Counted from the first letter of the stretch, positions 29,317 through 42,305 are shown. The stretch is DNA of 64,000 nucleotides from Methanobacterium petrolearium (GCF_017873625.1 NZ_JAGGKL010000011.1:18122-82121); one strand, 5' to 3'. Numbers and translations: made by a program. Notes: generated from the sequence alone by a model not told the origin.

Positions 29317-29652
29317 AAAATTATATTATTCCCTTTTCAATATATCCGTCAGATTTTTACTATTTTAATATAATCAGTTCCAAAATTGATATTTTTCAGG
29401 TGCTGGTGATAATTGGGTGGATGATCACATATTTAAAGGTGTTTTGAAATAATATTCTATATATAAAAAAATTTAAAATTCAAAATATAGAGAGTATACT
29501 AAAAAATATAAAGAAACTTAGATTTGGCAAAAAAAAATTCAGATTTAACACCAAATTCTAAGTTACAATCCATAACACTTAGAATGGTAATCCACAGAAT
29601 TTGGTTAATTAAATGAAATTTATGTTATGTTTATGAATATAGGGTAATTTGA
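29317..29652. promoter_or_regulatory. Gene-free interval with a long imperfect hairpin
   Basis: 336 bp between glmS and a secreted-protein gene. The notable element is an inverted repeat AACTTAGATTTGG (29515-29527) with CCAAATTCTAAGTT (29551-29564): 13 bp with one bulged T around a 23-nt A-rich loop, about 90 nt upstream of the next ATG. A partial third copy (CACTTAGAATGG) follows at 29577-29588. It could be a leader structure, a terminator or an operator. Confidence 0.5.
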
Positions 29653-29946
29653 ATGACACCTAAAAAATCTGGAACAATTTTCATTGTTTTAATGATTGCT
29701 ATGATTGCATTTGGTGCTGCTTCAGGTGCTAACGCTTTAAACATAGGTACAGATATTGGTGTGGGTTTAATTCCGTCTGATCTCAATTTCAATGGTGAAC
29801 AGAAGATCAGCCAGATAGGTGATTCTGATTTTTCACCGGTACATATTTACCGACATGTTCAGATAAACACCACCAACACCACCAATAAAACCACCAGTAA
29901 CACCACCAAGAAGGTTAATAACACTACAACTAACAATACCAATTAA
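29653..29946 (+). CDS. Small secreted protein with Asn/Thr sequon-rich tail
   Basis: 97 residues. A basic start and hydrophobic segment (IFIVLMIAMIAFGAASGANA) form a signal peptide with probable cleavage after ANA. The mature N-terminal part (NIGTDIGVGLIPSDLNF) is followed from about residue 72 by a run of N-x-T sequons (NTT, NKT, NNT). Such tails in methanogens are likely N-glycosylated and spacer-like on the cell surface. There is no recognised family. The SD AGGGTAA precedes the ATG. Two similar short sequon-rich proteins occur at 45.8 and 47.1 kb. Confidence 0.7.
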   Translation: MTPKKSGTIFIVLMIAMIAFGAASGANALNIGTDIGVGLIPSDLNFNGEQKISQIGDSDFSPVHIYRHVQINTTNTTNKTTSNTTKKVNNTTTNNTN

Positions 29947-30218
29947 ACTTACAAAAGTTAAATTAATACCTAACTTACTAATATCAAACATTTTTTCAGG
30001 AAATTATCTATTATTAACGATGGATGTAATTTTTAGCCGAAGATTGATGTTGAACTCTTTAAGAAACTCTTTAAGAAAGGTTAATTGGTGAATTATCTTT
30101 TAAATATATTATCCCTTCCTTTAAGAATAATGCAAATTAAGTGTTGTATAAATTTGGATACTGGATGAAATTAGTGATTTACTTGTTAAATTTATGAATT
30201 AGATGAATAGGTGATTTA

Positions 30219-30800
30219 ATGTCCGAGGAAAATAAAGTTGGAGTGAAGATTCGTCAGGTAAGAGAAGATCGTCAAATGTCAGTTGAAGAACTGGCAGAAG
30301 CCAGTTATAGCAGTGTTGAATTAATTGAAGACTTGGAAAGCGGTGCACTGGTGCCGTCATTAACTCCTCTTTTAAAGATCGCACGGGCACTGGGTGTGCG
30401 TTTAGGCACATTCCTTGATGATGCCCCTCAAAGTGGCCCATTCATGGTCAAATCTGGAAAATCAGATAACATAATACGATTTTCAGGACAAGGTCTTGGT
30501 GAACACAGTAACAAGAGTGCTCTGGAATTCTACTCACTGGCTTATGGGAAGGGTGACAGGCACATGGAACCATTCATTATTGATGTTCATCCCACAGAAA
30601 ACCAGGATTATCAGTTAGCATCCCATGAAGGTGAAGAATTTCTTTACGTTATACAGGGAAAGATAGAAGTACTTTATGGGCAGGAAAACTACATTTTAGA
30701 GGCAGAAGATAGCATATATTATGATTCTGTTGTCCCCCACCATGTTCACGCCAAAGAAAAAGATTCAAAGATGTTAGCGGTGGTTTATACCCCATTTTAA
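30219..30800 (+). CDS. XRE-type regulator with C-terminal cupin domain
   Basis: 193 residues. The HTH_XRE domain at about 8-63 (IRQVREDRQMSVEELAEAS, SLTPLLKIARALGV) precedes a cupin at about 110-190 (HEGEEFLYVIQGKIEVLYG, DSIYYDSVVPHHVHA) with the His/Glu metal- or ligand-binding set. Proteins of this type sense small metabolites and control adjacent genes. The hotdog thioesterase and acyl-CoA ligase genes follow on the same strand, which suggests it regulates them. The SD AGGTGAT precedes the ATG. Confidence 0.92.
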   Translation: MSEENKVGVKIRQVREDRQMSVEELAEASYSSVELIEDLESGALVPSLTPLLKIARALGVRLGTFLDDAPQSGPFMVKSGKSDNIIRFSGQGLGEHSNKSALEFYSLAYGKGDRHMEPFIIDVHPTENQDYQLASHEGEEFLYVIQGKIEVLYGQENYILEAEDSIYYDSVVPHHVHAKEKDSKMLAVVYTPF

Positions 30801-30850
30801 AGGGGATGTCAATACATTTGGAGAATTAAATTAGATTTGGAGAATTATTA

Positions 30851-31258
30851 ATGTATACAATAACAGTTACCCCTCGTTTCGGAGACGCCGATGGTTTAAG
30901 ACATATAAACAACATAGTCCTTGCAGAATGGTTTGAACTGGCAAGAAATCGCATTTATCGTTTATTCACACCTGATTTAGACTTGAGTTATGAAAAATGG
31001 AAACTCATAATGGTGAAAACAGATTTCGAATTTTTAGGGCAGATGTACTACAACGGTGATGTGAACATAAAAACCAGCATCATAAGAATAGGTAACAGCT
31101 CATACACTACCTACCACGAAGCATGGCAGTCTGGCCATATTAAAGCAAAGGGAACCGCAGTTTTAGTGAACTATGACTTCATTCAACAGAAATCAATGCC
31201 AATACCCCATGATATAAGGGAAAAACTGGAAGAATATCTGGAAGACTGCCCAGAATGA
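30851..31258 (+). CDS. Hotdog-fold acyl-CoA thioesterase
   Basis: 135 residues of the 4-hydroxybenzoyl-CoA thioesterase type: RFGDADGLRHINNIVLAEWFELARNRIY, where Asp13 (in GDADGLRHINN) is at the catalytic position, followed by typical strands (VKTDFEFLGQMYYNGDVNIKTSI). It should hydrolyse an acyl-CoA or related thioester in the cytoplasm; the chain is not predictable. The SD TTGGAG precedes the ATG. It sits between the cupin regulator and an AMP-forming acyl-CoA ligase, so making and breaking the same thioester may be under one control. Confidence 0.9.
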   Translation: MYTITVTPRFGDADGLRHINNIVLAEWFELARNRIYRLFTPDLDLSYEKWKLIMVKTDFEFLGQMYYNGDVNIKTSIIRIGNSSYTTYHEAWQSGHIKAKGTAVLVNYDFIQQKSMPIPHDIREKLEEYLEDCPE

Positions 31259-31379
31259 ATTTGTCAGTTATCTTGAATATTTGAAAAAAATCCATCTAAT
31301 AAGATCATATCTAATCATACTTGATATCATTAGAAAATGAGCACATAATTAAATGGGATAATTAAACAGAGGTTTTAAA

Positions 31380-33041
31380 ATGGTTTTCACGGAGCTAACT
31401 ATTGGTGATTACCTGGAAAAAATGGTCAAAAAGGATCCCAATCATGAATTTATGGTTTACCCTGATCGGGATCTCCGTTTTACTTACAAAGAGTTTGATG
31501 AAAGGGTTAACCTTCTGGCTAAAGGTTTACTTGCAATCGGGATAAAAAAAGGTGACCATGTGGGCATCTGGGCCAAAAATGTACCGGACTGGCTCACCTT
31601 CATGTTCGCCACTTCCAAAATAGGAGTAGTGCTGGTCACAGTAAACACAGCTTACAAAAGCCATGAACTTGCTTATGTTCTGGAACAGTCAGACATGAAA
31701 GCACTGGCTATTATTGACGGATTTCAGGATGTAGATTACCTTCAAATAGTTTATGAACTGGTCCCTGAACTAAAAACCCAGGAAAGGGGAAAACTAAAAA
31801 ATAAAGATTTCCCATTTTTGGAAAATCTCATATATGTGGGCCAGGAAAAACACCGGGGAATGTATAACACCAACGAACTCCTATTATTAGGGAAACATGG
31901 AGATGAGGAGAAATTTCAGAAGATCAAGGCCTCTGTTAATAATGATGAAGTGGTGAACATGCAATACACTTCAGGAACCACTGGATTCCCCAAGGGAGTG
32001 ATGTTAACCCACAGGAACATCCTCAACAATGGTTACTACATAGGGGAACGACAAAAATTCACAGAAAAAGACAAATTATGCATAACAGTCCCACTTTTCC
32101 ATTGTTTTGGTATTGTACTAGCAGTAATGGCTGCCTATAGTCATGGAGCTACCATGGTGATGGTGGAAGTCTTCGACCCCCTATTGGTTCTGGCAGCAGT
32201 TCAAAAAGAACGCTGCACAGCATTATATGGAGTTCCAACCATGTTCATCGCCGAATATAGTCATCCCATGTTTGAAATGTTCGACCTATCTAGCCTACGC
32301 ACCGGTATCATGGCAGGTTCCACCCCACCCATTGAAGCCATGAAAAAGGTGGTCAACGATATGAACATGACTGAAATCACCAGTGTATACGGTCTCACAG
32401 AAGGATCACCAGGATTCACTCAGACCGGTGTGGATGATCCCCTTATAAAAAGAGTGGAAACCGTGGGTAAACCATTACCTGAATGTGAAGTAAAAATAGT
32501 TGACCCAGAAACCGGTGAAAATTTGGGAACCGACCAGACAGGTGAAATATGTTGTAAAGGTTACAACGTAATGAAAGGGTACTATAAAATGCCAGAAAAA
32601 ACCCGTGAAGTTATAGATGAAGATGGATGGTTACACAGTGGAGATCTGGCAACTTTAGATGAGGATGGGTATTATTCCATTGTAGGTCGTATTAAAGACA
32701 TGATTATTCGTGGTGGAGAAAACATTTACCCCCGCGAAATCGAGGAATTTTTATACACCATGCCTGGAGTCCTGGATGTTCAGGTAGTAGGGATCCCTGA
32801 TGAGAAGTATGGGGAAATTGTAGGTGCCTGTATCATCCTGGAAGAGGACTCAGAACTCACTGAAGAAGATGTACGGGACTATGCCCGAACCAAGATTGCC
32901 CGTTTCAAAGTACCTAAACATGTTTTTGTTGTAGATGAATTTCCACTCACTGCCAGTGGCAAGATACAAAAATTCATACTCAGAGAACAGGCAGAAAAAT
33001 TATTAAAAGAGAAACTGGAAAAAGAAGAATCTTCCCTGTAA
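31380..33041 (+). CDS. AMP-forming acyl-CoA synthetase
   Basis: 553 residues, full length. ANL-superfamily motifs: YTSGTTGFPKGVMLTH (P-loop, about 198-213), YGLTEGSPG (about 338), DEDGWLHSGDLATLDEDGYY (about 415-434, adenylate Asp), GRIKDMIIRGGENIYPREIEE (hinge) and the catalytic Lys in LTASGKIQKFILRE near the C-terminus. It activates a carboxylic acid to acyl-AMP and then acyl-CoA; medium or long chain is likely but not certain. Methanogen lipids are isoprenoid, so a fatty acyl-CoA ligase paired with a thioesterase is metabolically unexplained. The SD AGAGG precedes the ATG. Confidence 0.94.
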   Translation: MVFTELTIGDYLEKMVKKDPNHEFMVYPDRDLRFTYKEFDERVNLLAKGLLAIGIKKGDHVGIWAKNVPDWLTFMFATSKIGVVLVTVNTAYKSHELAYVLEQSDMKALAIIDGFQDVDYLQIVYELVPELKTQERGKLKNKDFPFLENLIYVGQEKHRGMYNTNELLLLGKHGDEEKFQKIKASVNNDEVVNMQYTSGTTGFPKGVMLTHRNILNNGYYIGERQKFTEKDKLCITVPLFHCFGIVLAVMAAYSHGATMVMVEVFDPLLVLAAVQKERCTALYGVPTMFIAEYSHPMFEMFDLSSLRTGIMAGSTPPIEAMKKVVNDMNMTEITSVYGLTEGSPGFTQTGVDDPLIKRVETVGKPLPECEVKIVDPETGENLGTDQTGEICCKGYNVMKGYYKMPEKTREVIDEDGWLHSGDLATLDEDGYYSIVGRIKDMIIRGGENIYPREIEEFLYTMPGVLDVQVVGIPDEKYGEIVGACIILEEDSELTEEDVRDYARTKIARFKVPKHVFVVDEFPLTASGKIQKFILREQAEKLLKEKLEKEESSL

Positions 33042-33251
33042 TTTTTCCAAAAACATCTTTTTCTAAGCTTTCAACATGTTTGCATTTAGTTGATGAGTTA
33101 ATATTATATTTAAGGATTTAAAATTATATTTAAGGACTTATTATTAATAATTGAAACGTGATAAAAAAATTAGACATGATTATAATCCTCAAATTCAATC
33201 ATTTTTTATACATAATTGTAGAAGTTTTTACACACATAATGGTGGAAAAAT

Positions 33252-33782
33252 ATGTCACTTTTAACGTTAGCATATCCCAAAATCAGTGAAGAGGACTATC
33301 AATGGATTCAAGGATTTCGAGAAGAAAATGACGAGCTTTACCATGGAGTAATGGAACCTCACTTCATTTTAGTATTTCCAGTATTTAACCAGAGACCAGA
33401 GACATTTATAGAGGAAATTAAAAGACGTGCTGCCGGTCATATGGAGATAAACTTTGTTTTAAGATGTGCAATTATGGATAAAGATGCATTCACTCCTTAC
33501 TGGCATGTCTACCTGGTGCCAGATGAAGGGTACAGTCAGATCATTAAACTCCATGATAACTTATATTCTGGAAAACTGGCCGATGAATTACGCCTGGATC
33601 TGCCCTTTATTCCCCATATTGTAATTGCCAATTCAGTGGAGAAATGGACCTGCAAGGAACTGGTAGATCAGATAAATGGTTTGGATATCCAAATAAAGGG
33701 GAGTATCATGGAGCTAGATGTAGTTGAATATCAAGATGAACAGGTTGAAACTCTTGAGAAAATAAAATTATCAACTCCCTAA
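33252..33782 (+). CDS. 2H phosphoesterase superfamily protein (2'-5' RNA ligase-like)
   Basis: 176 residues with two HxΦx-type motifs about 75-80 residues apart: PHFILVFP (His37) and PHIVIAN (about 122-128). This is the pattern of 2H phosphoesterases, which include RNA ligase/cyclic phosphodiesterase LigT. The third position of each motif is not the usual Thr/Ser (HFIL, HIVI), so activity may differ from classic LigT. Cytoplasmic. The SD GGTGGAA precedes the ATG. It is upstream of the large helicase gene in the same direction with a 173-bp gap. Confidence 0.75.
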   Translation: MSLLTLAYPKISEEDYQWIQGFREENDELYHGVMEPHFILVFPVFNQRPETFIEEIKRRAAGHMEINFVLRCAIMDKDAFTPYWHVYLVPDEGYSQIIKLHDNLYSGKLADELRLDLPFIPHIVIANSVEKWTCKELVDQINGLDIQIKGSIMELDVVEYQDEQVETLEKIKLSTP

Positions 33783-33955
33783 TCATCATGGCAATTTTCA
33801 AATCACTTTATTAATACATTAGATAAAATCACGAATAATCACTTGAATTTAATTGGGTGAATCATTTAATATTTATTGGATAAATCACTTTAAATTCAAT
33901 TGAATAAATAATATGTAAAAACAGATAAGCATCAATTTTTTTCCAACACGAGAAA

Positions 33956-36448
<2,493 letters not shown>

Positions 36449-36545
36449 TTTTCCAGATTTACCCACAAATAAACTCCCATAATACGTTTTATATCTGTAA
36501 TAACTATTAAAAATATTACAAATATTACAAATTTTCATGATAAAT

Positions 36546-37106
36546 CTAGAAATCAACTTCAGGAACCTCTTCTGCGTAGTCTTCATGTTCGAAGAATTCA
36601 GCTTCCTGGAATTTAAAGAAATTAGACACAATATTATTAGGGAACACTTCACGTTTGTTGTTGTAGGTTAGAACAACTTCATTGTAAAATTCTCGGTACT
36701 TGGCGATTTTATCTTCAGTTTCTGATAGCTGATCCTGCAATTCTAGGAAGTTCTCATCAGCCTTCAGTTCAGGGTAGTTTTCTGCAACTGCAAAAAGACT
36801 TTTTAAAGTACCCTTTAAGGCATTATCCGCCTTTTCATTTTCTTTAACTGTTTCTGCGTTTTTTAAATCGGAACGGGCTTCACTAACTTCTTGGAATGTG
36901 GTTTTTTCATGGGTTGCATAACCTTTAACTGTTTCAACCAGATTTTTAATCAGGTCAGATCTTCTTTCCAGTTGAACATTTATCTGTGACCAGGCACCTT
37001 CAACTCCATTTTGAAGTTTAACCAGACTATTATAGATTCCAATGATGATTGCAAAGAATATAATAATGATTAAAACTACTACTCCGAATCCAATTAAGTT
37101 CCACAT
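36546..37106 (-). CDS. lemA: LemA family protein
   Basis: 186 residues. An N-terminal membrane helix (about 4-24) precedes a long helical cytoplasmic domain with the family signature NGVEGAWSQINVQLERRSDLIKNLVETVKGYA (about 34-65) and a C-terminal PNNIVSNFFKFQEAEFFE. Function is unknown; in bacteria LemA is often next to TPM-domain proteins, which are not seen here. The SD AAAGGTGA precedes the ATG. It converges on the helicase gene. Confidence 0.94.
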   Translation of the reverse strand: MWNLIGFGVVVLIIIIFFAIIIGIYNSLVKLQNGVEGAWSQINVQLERRSDLIKNLVETVKGYATHEKTTFQEVSEARSDLKNAETVKENEKADNALKGTLKSLFAVAENYPELKADENFLELQDQLSETEDKIAKYREFYNEVVLTYNNKREVFPNNIVSNFFKFQEAEFFEHEDYAEEVPEVDF

Positions 37107-37640
<534 letters not shown>

Positions 37641-37880
37641 CTCAAATAGTAGTACAGCTTTTCGGATAGGATTAATTTAATTAAATTTAAAAACTGCAGG
37701 GGTAGATGCAAGATTTAGAGTTCATCCTATATAATCCTTGTGCTGCCACGGTGAATTTTTGTTAAAAATATGATATTTATTATGGTCAAAATCTCATTTG
37801 ATCAAATTTTAATCATTATTTTTTTCACCATGATCTCTATTTCAGGACTGATGTTTTTATTCTAAGAATTTCAATTTATT

Positions 37881-37952
37881 AGTTCAATATTAGTTATGAG
37901 TTCAATATTAGTTATGAGTTCAATATTAGTTGTTAGTTCAATATTAGTTTTA
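37881..37952. repeat. Four tandem 18-bp units overlapping the 3' end of the adenylate-kinase gene
   Basis: Units AGTTCAATATTAGTTATG at 37881 and 37899 are identical; those at 37917 and 37935 differ only in the last few bases. The two copies nearest the gene code for its last residues and stop (stop at 37933-37935 on the minus strand); the other copies are beyond it. Confidence 0.85.
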
Positions 37953-38475
37953 GTTGTTTTAGGCAGATTTCAAAATCATTGTTATTCACTATTGCCAAGT
38001 TACAACCTAAACGTGCTGAAATATTTATCATGGCAAATCTCAACATCTTAATATGTTCATTAAGATGACTTTGCCTGTCTAAAAACCTTTTTTTAGAAGA
38101 ATCAGTAAGTCTCCGTTTAATAATGTCTTCATAGTCAGATTCTATGATGATTATTAGATCAGGATTCATGATTTCAAAGGGTAGTGAAATCAGATATCCC
38201 TCTTTAAAGCAGTCTACACCATGAAGATCTAAAAGAACATTTTTTCGGTCCTTGATTTGAAAAGCAACTGTTTTCCAAATGTCATATTGGATTGAAAGTT
38301 CTAAACGAAACATTTCAACCAGAGTTGTTGCTAAGCCCCTGTTCTGGGCTGTTTTCAGCATTAACTCTCCATAGTTTATGTGGGAGTAATCTGAATTAAG
38401 GGAGACAGCCTTACATAGTGAAGTTTTCCCGACTCCCGGAACTCCCACTACAGCAACCCGCTCCCAGGGCCTCAT
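37933..38475 (-). CDS. adkA: Archaeal-type adenylate kinase (P-loop nucleotide kinase)
   Basis: 180 residues. The Walker A loop GVPGVGKTS near residue 11 is that of the archaeal AdkA family (GVPGVGxTT). Other matching segments are INYGELMLKTAQNRGL, VLLDLHG, YLISLPFEIMNPDLIIIIES and the Arg-rich lid IIKRRLTDSSKKR. It would interconvert ATP + AMP and 2 ADP. No SD is visible; ATG 38475 is chosen over GTG 38484 by family length. The last six codons and stop are inside an 18-bp tandem repeat, so the C-terminal LKLILN tail may be lineage-specific. Confidence 0.8.
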   Translation of the reverse strand: MRPWERVAVVGVPGVGKTSLCKAVSLNSDYSHINYGELMLKTAQNRGLATTLVEMFRLELSIQYDIWKTVAFQIKDRKNVLLDLHGVDCFKEGYLISLPFEIMNPDLIIIIESDYEDIIKRRLTDSSKKRFLDRQSHLNEHIKMLRFAMINISARLGCNLAIVNNNDFEICLKQLKLILN

Positions 38476-38534
38476 TTTAAACACAACTTATATTGAGATT
38501 AATATTGAGACCTCAACACCAAAAATAGCGTTAA

Positions 38535-38825
38535 TTATTTGTTTACCATTTCATTGATAGCTTCAGCCATCATATGGCCTTCAATCTCGATTTCTGCCTT
38601 GTCAATACCTTCTACTTTCTCTGCAGCAATTCTGGCTTGCATAGCCATGTTGGCAGCACTCATACAACCCGGATTTGTGGGTTTTATCACAATTTTGGCG
38701 GTTTTATCACTTTCGTTTACCTGTATATCGCTTACAAGTCCCATTTCCACAATACTGATTCCCATATGAGGATCAGCCACCTGGGAAAGAGCTTCTCTAA
38801 TCTTAACTGTTAATTCTTCGCTCAT
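38535..38825 (-). CDS. DUF59/MIP18 family iron-sulfur cluster assembly protein
   Basis: 96 residues. ALSQVADPHMGISIVEMGLVSDIQV and TNPGCMSAANMAMQA are the DUF59 (SufT/MIP18) signatures, with the conserved Cys in NPGC. These proteins help Fe-S maturation, sometimes as the N-terminal part of Mrp/ApbC carriers. The frame's first ATG (38831) is too close to the SD GAGGT; ATG 38825 is preferred. It precedes the adenylate kinase gene on the same strand with 59 bp between. Confidence 0.9.
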   Translation of the reverse strand: MSEELTVKIREALSQVADPHMGISIVEMGLVSDIQVNESDKTAKIVIKPTNPGCMSAANMAMQARIAAEKVEGIDKAEIEIEGHMMAEAINEMVNK

Positions 38826-39556
38826 AATCATACCTCAAAATTGGTTTTTATGGATTTTACACATTTTGATGTGGTTATAAAGTAAAATCACTTTAAAAAA
38901 ACTTTCATATACATTAAATAAAGGTATTCTTTTATTTCCATATTAATAATATTTATATTTACTGCTTTTTTGATTATAATTTTTCACATATTTCTTGTTA
39001 TTTACATGTTATCTCATTTTAATGGGCTATTAATGGCATATTCAAATCTTTTAAAGTTGGAACATGGGGGGATTAATAGTATAAATATTAATTTAACAGT
39101 TTTTCCTGGAAAAAAAGCTTTTTTTTGAAGTATGAGATAATATTAGAAGTATTTTATTGTTAGAAGTGTATATGCTAATTGGATAATATGGAAATGTTAG
39201 TGGAAATGGGTACTTCAGTAAAATATTTGCAATATTTTTTTGCAATATTTTTGATCATTGTATAGTAATCTCTTACACCGGCACTGTACCCTGCCAGATA
39301 ACTGATAAAGTAACTGTTTATGGGGAATACATGTTTCCCATTGGAATTAATTCACCTCCAGAAGCAGCAAATAAAGATTTAGCAGGTATAAAAGCAGGAT
39401 ATATAGAAAAATCTTAAAATTTTTTAAATTTTTTCCTTTTTTTAGAATAAAATAATAGGGGTAGAAATAATCAAATCTAATTTATGTGCGGTTAGAGTTT
39501 TAACCATTATTCTTTCTCTTTATAAAAGGTTAGTTTATAAAATCTCAGCTTATCAC
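38826..39556. other. Gene-poor interval with a decayed small gene
   Basis: 731 bp without an intact gene. The first 360 bp are AT-rich with no open frame. The remainder contains the frameshifted small coding remnant described separately (39188-39417), and then T-runs after its stop. Confidence 0.5.
39188..39417 (+). pseudogene. Frameshifted small membrane/secreted protein gene
   Basis: ATG 39188 opens MEMLVEMGTSVKYLQYFFAI, a basic-then-hydrophobic leader that ends at a TAG at about 39263. The reading continues one base out of frame as ISYTGTVPCQITDKVTVYGE... through FPIGINSPPEAANKD to a TAA at 39415. Adding a single T in either T-run (39235-39241 or 39248-39252) would join them into an ORF of about 76 codons with a signal sequence followed by a beta-like mature domain. 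The codon use of the second half looks genuinely coding. It could also be a sequencing error in the homopolymer. Confidence 0.45.
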
Positions 39557-40471
<915 letters not shown>

Positions 40472-40624
40472 TTGTTACTTCCTATTCTATTTTTTCATGA
40501 CTTTAATAATGAAATTTCCATTTATTTTCATTAGTCATGAATACTATTACTTGTTTTCAATTAAATTCTTTATTCATTTGATTCAGGTCAATATCTATTT
40601 AAAATTAAATTCCCAACAGTTCCC

Positions 40625-42130
40625 TCAGTAAGCATGATATTGGCCATCCAACCATTTCACACCAGTGATCATGGCTGTTTCTCTTTTTAAACTGATTAAA
40701 TCCTCCTTACTAAGGAGTTTTACATCATTTTTACCCACCATGCGAGTGAAATTAGCAATTTCTTCTGTAGAAATATTCAGAAAATTGGAAAGCCTTTTAA
40801 TTCCATTTTCTACATTTAACTGTTTGGTTAGTTGTGGGTTTTGGGTGGCAACTCCAGTAGGACAGAGTCCAGTGTAACAAACACGATACTGTTGACAGTT
40901 CATGGCAATAAGTGCTGCAGTGCCAATGTAGATTGCATCTGCACCTAATGCCAAACATTTAGCAAAATCCGCTGAATTGGTGAGACCTCCTCCTGCAATA
41001 AGACTGATCTTTTCACGTAATCCCCTACTTTTAAGTTTTTCATGGGCACGGGGCAAAGCTGCCAGGATGGGAATTCCCATGTTGTCCCTCACGTATCTAT
41101 CAGTGGCCCCTGTACCTGCACCAAAACCGTCCAGGGCAACAAAATCAACTCCTGCATTTGCCAGGATGTTTATATCATCTTCGACGTTGCCACAACCAAT
41201 TTTAGCACCAATGGGAATTCCATTGGTAAGTTTTCTTAGCCAGTCAATCTTTTCTTTCAGTTCTGAAGGATTGGTGATGTCCGGGTGATGGGCAGGGGAA
41301 TTTGCTGATTCACCTTTATTAAGTCCCCTGATTTCTGCTACTTCGGCAGTGATTTTTTCAGCAGGTAGATAACTTCCTTTACCAGGGTAAGCTCCCTGTC
41401 CAAACCGTATTTCCACAGCTCCTGCAGATTTGAGCAGTTCTTCATCTAAACCAAAACGTCCTGTGGAATATTGTACTATCATCCGTTCCGGAGAAATTTT
41501 CCTTTCTTCAGGAAGTACTCCTCCTTCACCGCTGTTAAATCCAATGTTCAGTTTAGCTGCGGTTTGGGAGATAACCAGGCGCACATTCCTGGAAACTGCT
41601 CCGAAACTCATCCCTGAGATCAGGATTGGGGAAGAAACTTTTAAAGGCTTTTTGGTATCAGGGCCAATTGTAATGGATTTATCAACTGGATCTTCCTGGT
41701 TCAGAGGAATTTGTTTGATCTGAGCAGGTAAAAAGTTCAGATCATCCAAGGTGTAGGGAATACTCTTTTCAGAACCCATTGAGGCTGTTAATTTTTTACC
41801 TTCACTTTTATCCTTGATTTCCACAAGTTTTTCATAAAAATCAGGGTCTTCCTCCTTATGTTTCTTGCGTAGGAATGTTTTACTCTCCCCTACTTCATCT
41901 ATGTTACAGTAATAGATATCCTCGAGTTGGTACTCATAATATAAGGGGCAGGTGTTGCAGATGCAACCGTTAACTGGAACTTCACATTCGCTGGCTCCGG
42001 TACTGCAGTAAAGAAGTTCATCTGGGCAGTCATGGGGATAGCTGGGACAGAAAGAGCAATGGCATTTTGCTCTGTTTTCCGGAGTGTTTTTGATTCCAGT
42101 TAAGTGTTGTGAATCTGAATTCATTTTCAT
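40625..42130 (-). CDS. FMN-binding glutamate-synthase-like protein with N-terminal DUF2769-type Cys-rich domain
   Basis: 501 residues. About 20-75 is a cysteine-rich block (CHCSFCPSYPHDC, CSTGASEC, CICNTCPLYYEY) of the DUF2769 type. About 120-490 is the GltB FMN-binding barrel: ILISGMSFGAVSRN, NSGEGGVLPEER, IRFGQGAYPGKGSYLPAEK, ALDGFGAGTGATDRYVRD and CTGLCPTGVATQNP. The Cys triad near 430 could bind the 3Fe-4S cluster as in glutamate synthase. No glutaminase domain is present, as usual for archaeal GltB2. The electron donor and substrate are unknown; some relatives are not glutamate synthases. ATG 42124 is an alternative start with better SD spacing. Confidence 0.9.
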   Translation of the reverse strand: MKMNSDSQHLTGIKNTPENRAKCHCSFCPSYPHDCPDELLYCSTGASECEVPVNGCICNTCPLYYEYQLEDIYYCNIDEVGESKTFLRKKHKEEDPDFYEKLVEIKDKSEGKKLTASMGSEKSIPYTLDDLNFLPAQIKQIPLNQEDPVDKSITIGPDTKKPLKVSSPILISGMSFGAVSRNVRLVISQTAAKLNIGFNSGEGGVLPEERKISPERMIVQYSTGRFGLDEELLKSAGAVEIRFGQGAYPGKGSYLPAEKITAEVAEIRGLNKGESANSPAHHPDITNPSELKEKIDWLRKLTNGIPIGAKIGCGNVEDDINILANAGVDFVALDGFGAGTGATDRYVRDNMGIPILAALPRAHEKLKSRGLREKISLIAGGGLTNSADFAKCLALGADAIYIGTAALIAMNCQQYRVCYTGLCPTGVATQNPQLTKQLNVENGIKRLSNFLNISTEEIANFTRMVGKNDVKLLSKEDLISLKRETAMITGVKWLDGQYHAY

Positions 42131-42296
42131 AACCTTTATTTTTTTTAATTTTTTTGAAAGTCAGATTTTTCTATCTTCACTTTAAATCTATTTATCTCCC
42201 ATTCTAAAATATGATTGGCACCCAATTTTAGGTTTTCCTTGATGAGTTTTTGTTTTATTATGTTTATCCCCTTTTTTTGCCTTGACCCTCTTTTCA

Positions 42297-42305
42297 TTAA
42301 TATAT
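42297..42305 (+). promoter_or_regulatory. TATA-like box 27 nt before ATG 42324
   Basis: TTAATATAT at 42297-42305 lies 27 nt before the ATG of the P-loop ATPase gene, matching archaeal TATA-to-start spacing, with no SD between. This implies a leaderless mRNA starting at or next to the ATG. Confidence 0.5.

Noticed and set aside
29317..29652. A riboswitch or ribozyme upstream or downstream of glmS
   Set aside because: No glmS-ribozyme-like core is visible, and the only structure (29515-29564) is a simple hairpin downstream of glmS.
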